Position numbers and translations under genes: made by a program. From Notospermus geniculatus (lineage: Eukaryota; Nemertea; Pilidiophora; Heteronemertea; Lineidae): a stretch of DNA of 64,000 nucleotides. Of this stretch, positions 51,353-63,059 are shown in pieces (positions within the stretch are counted from its first letter, which is position 1; each line of letters begins with the position of its first letter). The stretch is from positions 26,381-90,380 of the forward strand of contig NMRB01002459.1 of NCBI GenBank assembly GCA_002633025.1. Reading direction: 5' to 3'. Under the pieces are notes generated by a model. It saw nothing but the letters and a program-made list of their open reading frames with translations, had not been told where the DNA came from and made no database searches.

Positions 51353-52005
51353 TAAAGGAACACGCGGTATGCGATCTCTCATTCGGAACGACCTGAGGCG
51401 AACTGCTTATCTATCCACTGGGCGGCGCATTTCACCTCGGACACAAGTCCAAGGCAGCCATGTTGTTATCAACAAACCCACGTGACCGACCGTGGAACAA
51501 TTTTCGCCGAAATTTGGCCTGCTAAGATATCCAACCTTATTTCCTGGATAAGTTGAGGCATATTATATATAAACTTACCGATATGTCACCCAATCTGCCA
51601 ATTATTGATCAATAACGCAACGTTTTTGTGTGAACTATTTAGGTCTGCGCAGGGTGTGATGAGGCGACCGCATCCAAACCACCAGAAACGCATTGAAATC
51701 GTTGCGCATTCAAGATGGCTGCCTTGGAATTGTGTCCGAGGGGAAATGCGAATGTCTACGGAAATTGCCGAGTAGTTGCCTTCGGGAGTTCCGAATGGCG
51801 ATCTCTTAGCGGTATGTTGACTTCCGACGTAGAGGGAGCAACCTAGCGGCAGCAATACGAACTACAAAAAACATTACAAAATGATGTACGTAGTACATCG
51901 GGTCCATTCGCCGACAACGTAGTTAGTCCCTGGGGTTGGAGAGTGGCGCCCACGGCGATGGTGGCGCCGGCTGTCGAGAAAAGGTGGCAATACCGGGCTC
52001 CTTTC
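51353..52005. mobile_element. Family E element, long copy
   Basis: TTAAAGGAACACGCGGTATG at the left and GGCAATACCGGGCTCCTTTC at the right are diverged inverted ends. The right third shares GACGTAGAGGGAGCAACCTA and GGCTGTCGAGAAAAGGTGG with the 168-base copy at 29021-29188. The middle contains a mirrored pair near ACACAAGTCCAAGGCAGCCA and GGCTGCCTTGGAATTGTGTC. Confidence 0.6.
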
Positions 52006-52049
52006 TTCTTAATAAGATTGTGCAACATCCATGTTCTACTCCAGTTTAT

Positions 52050-52740
52050 ACAATTTAATTTAATTTACTGTTATATAGTGCTTTATACAAGTAACTTGCT
52101 CTAAAGCACCACTGCACACAAGGACGAGATAGTTACATACAATTCCAAGTACATAAGCGTATAAAACATTCAATATAGGGATTTCAAAGACATAAAAACA
52201 TTAATAATTATAGAGGTAGCCGTGTTGACCGTTGAATATAGAGTTTTCGCAAAGCCCCCGAAACGCCAACGCGAACGTCTGTTCTTTTGTTCGGTGCTCT
52301 CTTCGTGACATCGAACAATGGGTTTAGCGCTCGCGTTGGCGTTTCGGGGGCTTTGCGAAAACTCCCTATTATATGAGTAGAAATGAAATAGGTAACACCG
52401 TCTTGTAAGTCAACTTGGTTATATTGAGACAAGCTTTCGACTCTGTATGTATTGTCGCGTTAATTGTCACCATGCATGTATATACTCCTGTTGTCATGAT
52501 TTTCCTCAGACCTGAAGAAGGCCCAACTGAATTAAAACATTGATCACCATGACTAAAAGACTCTTTAAAACAGACTGACCCGTTATAGTACTTCGTAAAA
52601 AGATGCGTCTTGAGCAATTTCCTGAATTCACAACTGTGCTTATACGAGCACTATGGCACCGATTAGCATAATCATGGGTTTCAGACACACTCAAAATTAA
52701 AGGTTCAGACTTGAGCGACCGAGGGAATACAGAGACCATG
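52050..52740 (-). pseudogene. Retroelement 3'-end debris with family C MITE inside
   Basis: Minus-strand reading includes SCEFRKLLKTHLFTKYYN, resembling the F+..LKTHLF motif often found at the C-terminus of non-LTR retrotransposon proteins. AATTTAATTTAATTTACTGT and TATATAGTGCTTTATACAAG at 52065-52090 resemble a retroelement tail. A family C MITE is inserted at 52238-52370. Frames are broken. Confidence 0.4.
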
Positions 52741-53487
52741 CGTCAACAACATGCAAAGGCAAGAAAACACGTCCCTAACGTGTTTTTCCGTCCCAGCGTG
52801 TTGTGCATGTATGGAAAATGTAGCCTATACATTGACATTACATCTACATGTACATGTAGGCCTACACATTGATTGTGCATACAGCAATACACAGATTGTT
52901 TGTATGCAAGAAATACTTTGTACAGCGACTGTCAGGTTGAGGCTTATGTATGGGGCTCAAGTGTGATAGGAAAGAATGTCCCCAGGAAAACTGTCCTGGT
53001 AACAAAAGAACCTATCGGCAAGAATAGTCATGACTCTAAAAGCGGACTCTTTCATATTACAACTAAGTAAATCGAAGAAACGAGTATGGTAGGCCGGAGT
53101 GGACTTAATTCTTATTTATGGACCCATTAAATGCTGTTTTATGGATACATACGGGAAATTCCCACTTACCACATCGTTTCATCCAGGCCTAAAATTTTCT
53201 AAGTTCAGTTTTGGTCACTATTGTTAGCGGGAGAGGTGGGTGTGAATGTAAGAGCCTTGTTGTCATGGGTTATGGGTATTGCCCACCACAACGTACTTTG
53301 GGTTTGGGTCACTGGATTGGAGGCCATGTGGTTTTCGTCAATACAATATGAGCGTGAACACGGTGCATTTCGGTCAGCTGTGCATTGGGCCTAGAGCTAC
53401 AACAAAAGAGGTGAATGCAAGCTGAGGTTATTAGCCGTCGGCGCAGAATAGGACTTTTTCCTGGTGGTTGTACATCCCTTTAGAGCC

Positions 53488-53695
53488 TAAAGGCCCGTCT
53501 ACACGATCATACATTTGTTCAAAACATCATCATACATTTTGTATGATGATGTTCATGGACAAATGTATGATCGTGTGGACCATTTTCCCAACAAAACTTG
53601 AATAGCATCCAACATGTATGATGATGTTCAAACGTCATCATACAAATGTATGACGGTGTTTTGAACAAATGTATGATCGTGTAGACAGGCCTTTA
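53488..53695. mobile_element. Family D MITE
   Basis: TAAAGGCCCGTCTACACGAT at 53488 mirrors ATCGTGTAGACAGGCCTTTA at 53694. ATCATCATACA hairpins lie inside. It is shorter and cleaner than the copy at 28431-29022. Confidence 0.8.
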
Positions 53696-53948
53696 GATAT
53701 TCCGCCGTTAAATCCTATGATTGGCCTGACATTGGAGAGAATCGCGATCCTGAAGCGTAGAATATTGAGTCGAGAACCATTGAGCTCCATGCTAACTTGG
53801 CTCATTATTGGCTCTTGTATTTGTTGTAATGCAGGAGGAAACCAGAACTCTAGTGGAAACCTACGGTCTTAAAGAGAGCTGCCCTGTCTATCACATTGAA
53901 TACTAGCTCCGACCCGGAATCTAACTGGGAACATCAGAGATGACTGGT

Positions 53949-54095
53949 NNNNNNNNNNNNNNNNNNNNNNNNNNNNNNNNNNNNNNNNNNNNNNNNNNNN
54001 NNNNNNNNNNNNNNNNNNNNNNNNNNNNNNNNNNNNNNNNNNNNNNNNNNNNNNNNNNNNNNNNNNNNNNNNNNNNNNNNNNNNNNNNNNNNNNN
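53949..54095. other. Assembly gap (Ns)
   Basis: 147 Ns inside or next to a family A copy, whose sequence begins directly after the gap. Confidence 0.99.
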
Positions 54096-54456
54096 TGCTA
54101 TGTGGCCCCCTGCAGATGACCTTTATGTCCATGTGAAGTTTCGGCCTGATCGGACATCCAATATGGCCGCCAGGTGTCGTAACCCGAAAATAATCAAAGT
54201 GCTGTAACTCAGGAACAATTTGGCCCAAAGCGCTCCAATGTGCTATGTGGCCCCCTGCAGATGACCTTTATGTACATGTGAAGTTCCAGCCCGATCGGAC
54301 ATCCAATATGGCCGCCAGGTGGCATAACCCAAAAATCATCAAAGTCCTACCTGGGAATGACTTGACCCAGATTCCTCGTAACTGATATGTACCTCCCTCT
54401 GTCATTAGACTATTATGTCCAACCCAGTGAGCACATGGTCCATGGACCATTTCATT
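54096..54456 (+). repeat. Family A copy, 3' part
   Basis: Two ~120-base units with GCTATGTGGCCCCCTGCAGA and ATCCAATATGGCCGCCAGGT, then the end CATGGTCCATGGACCATTTC. The left part is lost in the gap. Confidence 0.8.
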
Positions 54457-54459
54457 CTT

Positions 54460-55440
54460 GTAGAAAGATTCTCTATCCATTCATACTAGTGGTTTGGGAC
54501 TGAGGGTTGTGGAAGTATGCTTGTCCGTTTTTTTGGACCACCCTGTATATGTTTATTTTCATACACCGAAATGTAAACATAGTGCATGGTGCAGTGTGCA
54601 AGAGTGTATAACCCAAAGAACTACATCATTCAAATTAGAAGGTTGTGATAATACCTTAATCTCGCGTTTGTAACCTCACTGTTCAGAGACTATAGTATTG
54701 GCAAGATTCCCACCCAGGGTTATCGGAACCAGGAAGCTACGGTTACACCTGATGAAAATACCCGTGTTTTTATAGACCCGTGTCAAACATACAAAGCCCG
54801 GGGAGTGGTCACACCACTACATTTTAGTTATAAGTAGCCTGGCGACAGGTGCCCTGCATGCACCGACTCTTCGGTCATTTCTGTCTTGGCAGACGTTGCT
54901 GGAGGCGCGAACACGAGGTCATTGACATTAAATGGCTGCACCATCTGTAGCCCTAACTAAGGAAAACACGCGGATTTCGAAGAGCTTGCTGTGTCTCGAA
55001 AACCCGCGTTTTTCAGACACGGATTTCTTGAAGCCCAGTAATTCATAGGGGTGTGACCACAAGAAACCCGGGGATTTTAATACATGTATGTAGTCTAACC
55101 AGGGCTTATATTTGGGGGTAGGAGTTTGGATGACCAATTTGAATATATAGATGAAGTTATTTGCAAAAGTAAGAACATTCAATGTAGAAACAGAAGCCGA
55201 GATGCTATAGGGGGCACATTTATTTCATCCGACGCAGAGAAAAGTACAGTGAGAGGGTGCATTGTCCATAAAGCCAATGCACCCTCTCACGAAATGACGG
55301 CGCTTGTGAAATTTGAAGTGAAGAAGATGACATTGTAAATGTCTTATGGTTCCTGATGTACAGGTATTTCTACATGAACGATGGATGGAGATCAAGATAC
55401 GTTGATAGATATCAGATAGGCCTACATTGATAGAGATCAG
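54460..55440. other. Unassigned stretch
   Basis: Contains a hairpin GAGAGGGTGCATTG/CAATGCACCCTCTC at about 55253-55288. A mirrored pair AACACGCGGATTTC and GAAACCCGGGGATT lies near 54965-55075. The 70-codon frame at 55126-55338 spans the first hairpin and is probably incidental. Confidence 0.35.
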
Positions 55441-56310
55441 GATTCATTGACTGATGGATTACGATGAGGCCCATACAACTTGATTTCATGCCAATAACTC
55501 ATCCATTGACCTTGACCTTGACCTTGACCTTCACCTCCCATATCTGCATCAAGGTCACTGCATAATCGAAATGGGCATCCTCAATAACCTAAGTATGTCT
55601 GATATCATGCCTCTACCTCTACCACAGGCAGAGATAATTCAAGTTATCATGTTTGACCTTGACCTTGACCTTTGATCATCAAGGTCGTTGCGTGATCGAA
55701 ATGGGCATCATCAGTAACATAAGTATCGGTGATATCTTGCCTCTATTTCTACCACAGGAAGAGATATTTCAAATTATCAAGTTTGATATATCAAAATCTC
55801 ATGCTATGTCAATCACCCGGACACGTGAGGCTGGGTCATGTTCATAGTGATGCTCGTGGATAAGCAGCCATGAACTAAGACTTGTTTCATGTTGATCAGT
55901 TGACAATATGGCAAATTATCTCAAAATATCAAATTTGTGATATCGATATCGGATATCAACATCACCCCAACATCTCAGATCAAAAGTAATCAGCTCATTC
56001 GTTTCCTAGGGTTTCAAAATCTACGGGTAGAACTTGTTTCTGTTGCTCTAGGTGTACATGTAAAAGGAGCCGTGTTAGTGCCATCATATAAAAGTGTGAC
56101 GGACAAAATATCAAGTCTGATATGTTGATAACATCATGATGGCAGCATCTGATGTTGAAAATGATTAGCTCATTTAATTGCTCAGGTTGACAAACCTAGG
56201 GGTAGGGTGTGTTACCAGAGCTGTTGCTGTTGAAGGAGATAAGGTGTGACAAACAGACACATACCGGAACACACACACACACAGATCCCAGAGGTGATCT
56301 CTTCTACATA
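55440..56310 (-). repeat. Minus-strand relative of the AGGTCA-rich repeat
   Basis: TGACCTTGACCTTGACCTTG at 55507 and TTGACCTTGACCTTGACCTT at 55651 are reverse complements of the AAGGTCA clusters at 43.6-44.9 kb. A CACA microsatellite near 56270 and GTGTGACAAACAGACACA mirror the TGTG...TCTGTCACACC start of that family. CCTGAGGAAGACCCCAATTG hairpin sequence follows at 56311. Confidence 0.65.
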
Positions 56311-57119
56311 GCGCCTGAGGAAGACCCCAATTGGGGTCGAAAATTTGCGAAATATTGGGAGACGACTTGGTATGACTTACATTGTCTAATCAAATATAAA
56401 ACATATACATGACTGTAAGAATTAGAATTAGGCGGCTATCACAGAAAAGAAATTTTCCCAGACAACAATAATTCAGACACAAATACTCAATGATTTCAAT
56501 GGCGTCCTTTCTATCAACACTTGAACTGCCTCTTAACGCTCTAAATTCAGATATTAATTGAACCTCGTTGAAGGATACCCGGAGCATGGACGATTTGGAA
56601 ATTCAGTCTTTCGGCAATGTGACCTATACTTTCAGCTAGTGAAGATGATCCCCCGTGTCCCAATACATTAAAACAGACTTTGACAATACTGATTCAAACT
56701 TCTCTCGGTAGAGATTGATAAAATTTCGATACGCAATTTCCCATTTGCTCCTGAATACTAAGTTCACCAACAATCACATCACAATCACGTGTTCTATAAG
56801 GAATACTCAAAACTCTTCTTAATTACAGATTGCCTCCAAGCTGTATGAAATTTCTCCATGTACCCTTTAGACAGCTTCAAAAGTTGAGATCCATAAAGAG
56901 GCATACAAAAACGTTGGAAAAGGTAGAACTTCACATCAGCACAGGCATGACTGAGTTGCGCTAAACAGCGTATTGGTCTTCTGATGTAACGCGTTGACAC
57001 TATGTCCTACCCTAGCTCTCTCTGCATCAGGACCGAATGGAATGCCAAGGTGTACCTCACATCTAGGCCTACTTGCCGTCAGTGTAATCCCATTTACTGT
57101 GAGCTGTACATTTAAGGAA

Positions 57120-57280
57120 TTAAACCCGAGGCGGAGGGTCTTGGTTGCGACACCAAACCCACGAGGGTGGAGCTAAAATGTAGTCCAAACCCGAGGGGCC
57201 TCGCCGAGGGTTTGGACGGAATTTTTGCTCCACCCTCGCGGGTTTGGTGTCGCAACCAAGACCCGGCGCCGAGGGTTTAA
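57120..57280. mobile_element. TTAA-flanked GC-rich MITE
   Basis: TTAA (57120 and 57277) flanks ACCCGAGG...CCGAGGGT ends. The body mirrors GGGTCTTGGTTGCGACACCA with TGGTGTCGCAACCAAGACCC and AGTCCAAACCC with GGGTTTGGAC. It is inserted in the LINE remnant. Confidence 0.75.
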
Positions 57281-57387
57281 TTTCTATTCTAAAAAGCTCA
57301 AACTAAACATTCATATTTAGGGTTCAGTGCAGTTTGATTGCAAATAGGCCTAAGATATCAGGAAGGACGCTCCCTCCGTCAATGACA

Positions 57388-57672
57388 CTAATCAGTGAAT
57401 CACGCACTGTCTGTACAAACCTGTACATCGTGCCTATATCGTGTACATGTACATCTGTGTGCAGCGCTAACAGCAAGCTGCAGGAGTCGAAATGAGATAG
57501 CAGAGTGCTTTCTTCAACGGACTATCCGCAGGATATTTAGCTATGTGGTACAAAACGTGGTTGGGATAGGTCACTGAGTATCCATCTCACCGACATTCGC
57601 TGCACTACTTCGCTGAATGCTCGAAGCGAGAAATGTTGGACGCCAGACGCCATTTTGGAAACACTGAGTGGT
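57388..57672 (+). repeat. Dispersed repeat, copy of 17985-18290
   Basis: TCAGTGAATCACGCACTGTC, GAAATGAGATAGCAGAGTGC and TCTTCAACGGACTATCCGC follow the same order as at 17985-18290. It lies inside the LINE remnant, so it was inserted after that element. Confidence 0.65.
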
Positions 57673-58299
57673 GGTCTTGGTTGTGTCAGCCAAACCGCTG
57701 CATTCAGAATGAGACTAACACATTATCCATTTGAAACATACGCACGAGATACCACGGTATTTTAGAATTCTATCTACACAACGGCCAAACAGAAGAAATT
57801 TACTTTTTGCGGTATTAAATGTTATCCTAAACTCGATGGAGAAATCATTTGCCAGTTTCAACATAAGTCTCAGAACCAACATTGATGGTGGGAATCGTAT
57901 TGATCGCACATATCAAGAAATTTGTCTCATTTGCGCCAAATCGACGACAGGCGGCGCTGCTCCCAATGCATTAACTGAATTTTACGCCCGATTTTGCGCA
58001 AGCGCATGCGCGAACTCACCGAGGAATTCCACAACAGGGGAATTCTGTGTCAGTTACATTGGAATGCGTTACCGCTATTCATGCACTTTCTCCGGTTAAT
58101 TTTCATAACAATGTAAAATGCCAGCGGTTACTGAGGTCTGTTTCCTCTGCGTGGAAATGGACTAGCCACTGTCGTGTGTGTGACGTCGCTATTCTTTAAA
58201 AAGCACCAGAACGCTATTTATAGCTCTGTTGCCAAATGGGACATTTGAATGGAAACTTCTTGATATGAAAAGTTTTGGAAGGTTCAAAAAATTTGCTAG

Positions 58300-58560
58300 G
58301 TTCCCGATTGAAATCGTGGTCTCAATCGTGGAGTAATCGTGGCGATCTTATCAGATCTTATTAGATCTTGAGGTCAGTCGTGGCAATCGTGTTCATCGTA
58401 GAAACGTTTTGGACGGTTCAAACATTTTCTACGATCAACCCGGTTGCCACGATTGCCCTCATGACTGACCTCAAGATGTGATAAGATCTGGTAGGGTCAC
58501 CACGACCACGATTATGACCGCGATTTCAATCGTGGCGCGATTCCTGCCACCTGAAATTAA
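58300..58560. mobile_element. Inverted-repeat element with CAATCGTGG repeats
   Basis: CTTGAGGTCAGTCGTGGCAA (about 58367) mirrors TTGCCACGATTGCCCTCATG and ACTGACCTCAAG (about 58451). ATCGTGG/CCACGAT recurs on both arms. Confidence 0.6.
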
Positions 58561-58703
58561 CCACTCGTGACCGTATCATATCCAAGCGCACCAAATCGTA
58601 CCAGAATGTATCGACTCGCATCACCCCCGTATCCAGCCATGAAACTTCAGTGAAGTAAACAAATATTCCACGATCAGCTAAGAATGGCCAATCGTGACGT
58701 TCG

Positions 58704-58793
58704 TAACGACCGCACTACAGTGGGAACTAAGCATAACGCTAAGTTCCCAAATGCTAAGTTCCCACTATCATCTGGTGCGTCGTGTGGTCGTTA
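58704..58793. mobile_element. Very short MITE (TAACGACC...GGTCGTTA)
   Basis: GTAACGACCGCACTAC mirrors GTGTGGTCGTTA at a distance of about 88 bases, with GTGGGAACT/AGTTCCCAC inner mirrors. Confidence 0.55.
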
Positions 58794-59371
58794 TTTATTT
58801 ATTTTTTATTATTATTGTTTTAGGAAATGTGGTTTTCTGCAACTCAAAATAAATCTAACGACACGTTAGGGGAAAGTTAACGATTACGTTAGAGATTACG
58901 TGAATTTTTAACTTTCGTGGAACCACGACCCCAGTAAAATACATTCTCTTTGTTTTTGAGTGGAAAACACGTGAAAAGAAATAAAACGTATTTCATGCGT
59001 ATGTCAACTTAATTTAGGTTTTAATTTCCGTTGAAGAACAGCAGGCATCTTTCACTGACCAGCGAATAAAAATATGTGGCTTTGTGTTCGTCAACACTTT
59101 TACTGCCAAGACATATTTTGTCAATTTCGAAATATGCACAATAAAGGCTAAAAAGGGCCCAAACCCTGTGAAATATTCACTGGAAAGCTCTTACTGGGAA
59201 CATTCAAATGAATTCCTTTGTGGCAGTATGCCCGTAACCTTTTAGAATCCTGCCACGATTTCTGTTGTTGACATAATTGCCAAGGCAGAGAAAGGGTTAA
59301 CTGACGAGTCAGTTGTACAAGTCCATAAAGCACTGGTGAGTCCAACAGTATATTTCCCAGCTTTTCGCATT

Positions 59372-59454
59372 CTACTGCTTCAGCAGGATGGTGATCAGCA
59401 GCAAACTGGATCCCAGGATCATCAGAGATGGACGGAAGTCAGCGGCACCGGAAC
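59372..59454 (-). CDS. Candidate terminal exon encoding a GPI-anchor signal
   Basis: On the minus strand the acceptor TTTCCTACCTCTTCAG is followed by two bases completing a split codon and then SGAADFRPSLMILGSSLLLI, TILLKQ and TAG. Small residues (S-G-A-A), a short polar spacer and a hydrophobic C-terminal run with no cytosolic tail are the layout of GPI-attachment signals. Entry phase 1 is usual for extracellular modules. Upstream exons would lie at higher coordinates, but I could not identify any in 59.5-64 kb. A type II or cleaved TM end is an alternative; chance is possible because the exon is only 27 codons. Confidence 0.4.
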
Positions 59455-59569
59455 CTGAAGAGGTAGGAAATGTTTTACTGAGTGTAAAAATAGTGCCAAT
59501 GGCACTGTGCCCGCTTGGCTTGACAGCATAGTGGTACTGGTAGAAATGATCAGCAATCCCACTTAAGCC

Positions 59570-60260
59570 ATATCTTAAGTACAAACATGCCATTGCGGCC
59601 GTATTGGATATCCAATTAGCCCGAAGCTTTGTATTTTTGAAGGTACCCCTCTGATACACGTTCATGCAAGATATGAAGTTGCTCGGTGCAATAATGACGA
59701 ACTGCGGCAGGTTTGTTACTTTTGTAGAACTTTGATCTCTGTGACCTTGAAAAGTAGGTCAAATTAAAAACTGTGGCACTATGTTATGTATCCTCATTAG
59801 ATATACCCATGATCAAAATTAGATGAAGATCCGTCACCTAGTTAGGGAGAAATAGCACTTTAGGTGATTTTGGTGTTGGCCCCCTAGTGGCGATGTCAAG
59901 AATCAGATTTCATCGAAATGCTGTCTGTAAAGCATGGCGCACACGAGCGATTTTTTGAGCGATTTTCTAGGCGACTAGCCTTGCGACTACAGGAGCGACT
60001 GAACATATTTTTAGTTTTTTTAGTTTTTTTTTTACTCGTTTGCGACAAATGCTTCACTGGGAGATGAGTGATGTCGCGGATGACGTCACTGATCGACCTC
60101 AAAGGTAATTATCGCATGCGACCTAGTAGTCGCATCGGTAGTCGCCCCCACTTTAGTCGCTCGTGTGCGCCATGCTTAAGTTACTATAACATAGAGGTAC
60201 ACGTGTACAAAGTTTCAACACAACAACTCATTCCATTATCAAAATATAGCTCTTTGAAGT
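59570..60260 (-). repeat. Family A fragment (minus) with nested MITE
   Basis: GTGACCTTGAAAAGTAGGTC at about 59741 and ATGTATCCTCATTAGATATA are reverse complements of family A blocks. An element with mirrored ends AGCATGGCGCACACGAGCGA and TCGCTCGTGTGCGCCATGCT occupies 59935-60178 and splits it. Confidence 0.65.
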
Positions 60261-60523
60261 TTTTCACGAAACGCCCTCTGGAGGCCAAACTAGGAACCCA
60301 ACCGTGCTCAAAATCGAACTCGACCGAGATCTTAGGCCCATATACACACCCACCAAAGACCAAAAAGATTCGTCGAAAAATAAAGGCGCTAGAGCGCTAA
60401 TTAGCCAAAAGTTTACGGACATATCGCCGTACGGACCGCCGCACGAGAGATCGAAAACGCACGGACGGACGGACCATGTTTATAACCTAACTAAAGCAAT
60501 AGGAGCCATCCTGAGAACATCAT

Positions 60524-61008
60524 AGTCTAGGATGTAAGGGTAAAAATTCGTCAGAATTCGGCAAATTGGTATAAAGCCACGAAATTTGGCACAGTGGTAG
60601 ACTTATTGACGCTGATTAATTTCAGGACGGGTGACACGTGAAAAACGCCCCCTGCTGGGCGCCATCTTGATTTTCATTTTTGCCGCCAGGGATCAGCCTG
60701 GTGGCTATCTTGAAATCCAATATGGCGGTCATGTGACGTCATCACCGATGCCATCATTCGATTGGGCGTACCCGAAAATCTAGGTATAGCCACTTGAATT
60801 ACGCTTCTACGTTGGCTAGATCAAACGTTATGGTCAAAAATATGATCCCAGGCGACAAAATTGAAAATCAAGATGGCGTCCACCAGAGGGCATTTTTCAC
60901 GTGTCACCCGTCCTGAAATTAATCAACGTCAATAACCCTACAACTGTGCCAAATTTCGTGGCTTTATACCAATTTGCGGAATTTTTACCCTTACAGCCTA
61001 GACTATAA
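60524..61008. mobile_element. Long-armed MITE (TAGTCTAGGATGTAAGGG ends)
   Basis: TAGTCTAGGATGTAAGGGTA at 60524 mirrors TACCCTTACAGCCTAGACTA-type sequence at 61007. Arms of about 170 bases include GGTATAAAGCCACGAAATTT and GACGGGTGACACGTGAAAAA with their complements. Confidence 0.75.
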
Positions 61009-61018
61009 GGGGTTCTTA

Positions 61019-61085
61019 GCGCTCGCTCGTTTGTGTGCGGTGACGAAGGGAGCGAGCGCTAAGGACTCCTGATGTTCTCAGGATG
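61019..61085. repeat. Hairpin and motif shared with 23029-23096
   Basis: TTAGCGCTCGCTC/GAGCGAGCGCTAA form a hairpin around GTGTGCGGTGACGAAG. This is followed by CTCCTGATGTTCTCAGGAT. The same GTGCGGTGACGAA and CCCTGATGTTCTCAGGATT order is at 23052-23096. Class unknown. Confidence 0.5.
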
Positions 61086-61089
61086 ATAG

Positions 61090-62910
61090 GAGATATCAGT
61101 CAGTTGACCATGGTGTCGCTGAAAGGGTAAATGTCGTCCTGGGTATATACAAAGATTACCCAGGATCTCAGTCTTCACTAAAACAATACCCTGGGTGTAG
61201 TTTCGGTAGGCGAACATCACCCAGCTTCCATGGCTTCCGCAATCTGTGCCTAAGAACGAGTCCTATTTAGAAATTCCGTGGAATCTCGCGGTCTCGCGCC
61301 GCGGTACATGTGGAGTGTAGCTGAAAAACACCAATCTACTGGTATGGGCTACGACTTGACGAAAATTTCTGGTCCACCGCTGGCAGCGTGCCAAAATGTT
61401 TGTTTCACACAATATTTCGTTCTTCGATGACTGATAAATATCATATATGCCTAGAAATCCATATAATACCCCCAAAACACGAAGTTGTTTGAGTATTAGA
61501 GCAATTTCAAACGAATACTTTAGTTGGGAACATCATGCCGCGCGTGCCCGCCTCGGTGTGATTCGCCTCAAAATTAGTATATTGCGCATGCCCGAAGTCG
61601 TCAGCCCTTTCCAGTGGTGTTGTTGGAACGTAAACCCACGGGGGACGAGTTTGAAAAAAACACCTACAGTTAAGCCCGAATTTATTCATACCCCATGAAA
61701 AATTACAGGGAAAATATTTTAAAAATACCAGTCAGTTACACTGGCACGTCTTGGGCTTCATTTAATGACTTTTAGTCAAAATGTTCAGAGATTGAAAAAT
61801 ATTGGCAAAATATCACGAAGATATCACAATTTCAAAATATCATGAAAAACCTAACTTTTGAAAATTTCAAAAAATAAGAAATAGAAATCGAGTTTCTAAG
61901 GTGAAGGACATTGCTTCCTACCAGAATCGAACCCACGGACCCTTTTTTGAAAATTTCAGATTTGATTCGAAATTGATTTCAAATCATACAACCTTATTAT
62001 ACGGAACCTTTGTGAAGAAATATTGGCATGAATATACCTCTTCGTTTTTGCGGCATAATTTTGAAAAACTGCATGATTTTGATGCCTTTTCTTCATTTTT
62101 TGTGCTATTTATTCAAATTACTATCTCATATGATTGAACAAGTCCGAATATTAGGTGAAATCTTCTTCATTTGACTATGTGCGGCTGATGGCATTCGAAT
62201 TTTTTTAAATTCTTGAAATTATCAAAGTATCAAATGTGAAAATTCAATCGATATTTTGCAATTTCACAAAATCGAAGTGAGATTTTCGAAAATTTTCTTT
62301 ACTGCAATTTTTAAAATTGGTCATAGAATGATATGATGTCGATTTCGAATCAAATATTTGAAATTTTAAAAAGTTACGTTTTTCGTGATATTTTGTATTT
62401 TGTACATTCTGATATAAAATTGTGAATTAGACCCTAAAATTTTATTTTCGGGCATCTTGACACATCAAGGCCTACGGTCACTTCGCCCTCCGACTACGCT
62501 CTCTTCACCCTTGACATTTTGCCTACTGATTTCCACTCTCGGCAGGTTGTGCCGTTTATCACACTCAGCCCCACTGCTGTCATCAAAAATAATCTAGTGC
62601 AAAATATTTCACAAAAAAACATATTCAACGTTAAGCATACCTGTGTTCTTTATTACTTGATATCAAAATCCTTCATTTTACAGCATAATTCGTCAAAAAA
62701 CAATAATTGTTTGTTAAATCGCGAGGAACATCGATAGAAAGAAGAGCCAACTTGAGAGCCAATCACGAAAGTCCTCACATACATTAGTATTCCACATTGA
62801 CATCTGAACTTCGACGCAATTGAGCAGAGTTGAAGCCGAGTAAAACATGAATGACATCCCTTTCCCGATCATAGTTGACACAAACAAGTCCTGCCCTGAT
62901 GCAAACACAT
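61090..62910. other. AT-rich stretch without recognised gene
   Basis: 61730-62460 is AT-rich with recurrent AAATTTCAAA, TATCACGA and TTTTGAAAATTT words. Nothing supports a gene. A B-box-like GGTTCGATTC on the minus strand (about 61927) has no matching A box. Confidence 0.4.
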
Positions 62911-62913
62911 GAA

Positions 62914-63059
62914 TAGTATCCTTCTGATGTGAAGCTAGCGACGAAACGTTGTTTGCTCAGAGCAAACATGGCGGCTTCAGAACTTCGATCTGCCGCTTGG
63001 AGTCAGAAATTTGTGGAAAATACAACGTTTCGTCGCTAGCTTCACATCAGAAGGATACT
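62914..63059. mobile_element. MITE with perfect ~39-base terminal inverted repeats
   Basis: AGTATCCTTCTGATGTGAAG then CTAGCGACGAAACGTTGT at the left is mirrored without visible mismatch by ACAACGTTTCGTCGCTAG then CTTCACATCAGAAGGATACT at the right. The loop is about 68 bases. The perfect ends suggest recent activity. Confidence 0.85.

Larger units (their letters stand above)
56440..57909 (-). pseudogene. Decayed non-LTR retrotransposon reverse transcriptase
   Basis: On the minus strand, in order: LKLANDFSIEFRITFNTAKS with KFLLFG (57715-57909); NVQLTVNGITLTASR, then VHLGIPFGPDAERARVGHSV (about 57000-57115); ACADVKFYLFQRFCMPLYGS with GYMEKFHTAWRQ (56794-56990); and a C-terminal SFNEVQLISEFRALRG block (about 56470-56570). 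This is the order found after the RT catalytic core in LINE proteins (FN..KSK, HLG, DVK..LF...C..LYGS, AWR). A frameshift near 56960 and two inserted elements (57120-57280, 57388-57672) break it. Confidence 0.75.

Noticed and set aside
55126-55338. 70-codon frame DEVICKSKNIQCRNRSRDAI
   Set aside because: It spans a perfect 14-base hairpin typical of the repeats here and has no splice context.
57731-58099. 122-codon plus-strand frame
   Set aside because: Its first part is the antisense of the LINE reverse transcriptase segment on the minus strand.
62714-62969. Minus-strand frames upstream of the GPI-like exon
   Set aside because: They overlap the MITE at 62914-63059 and show no domain or phase-1 donor.
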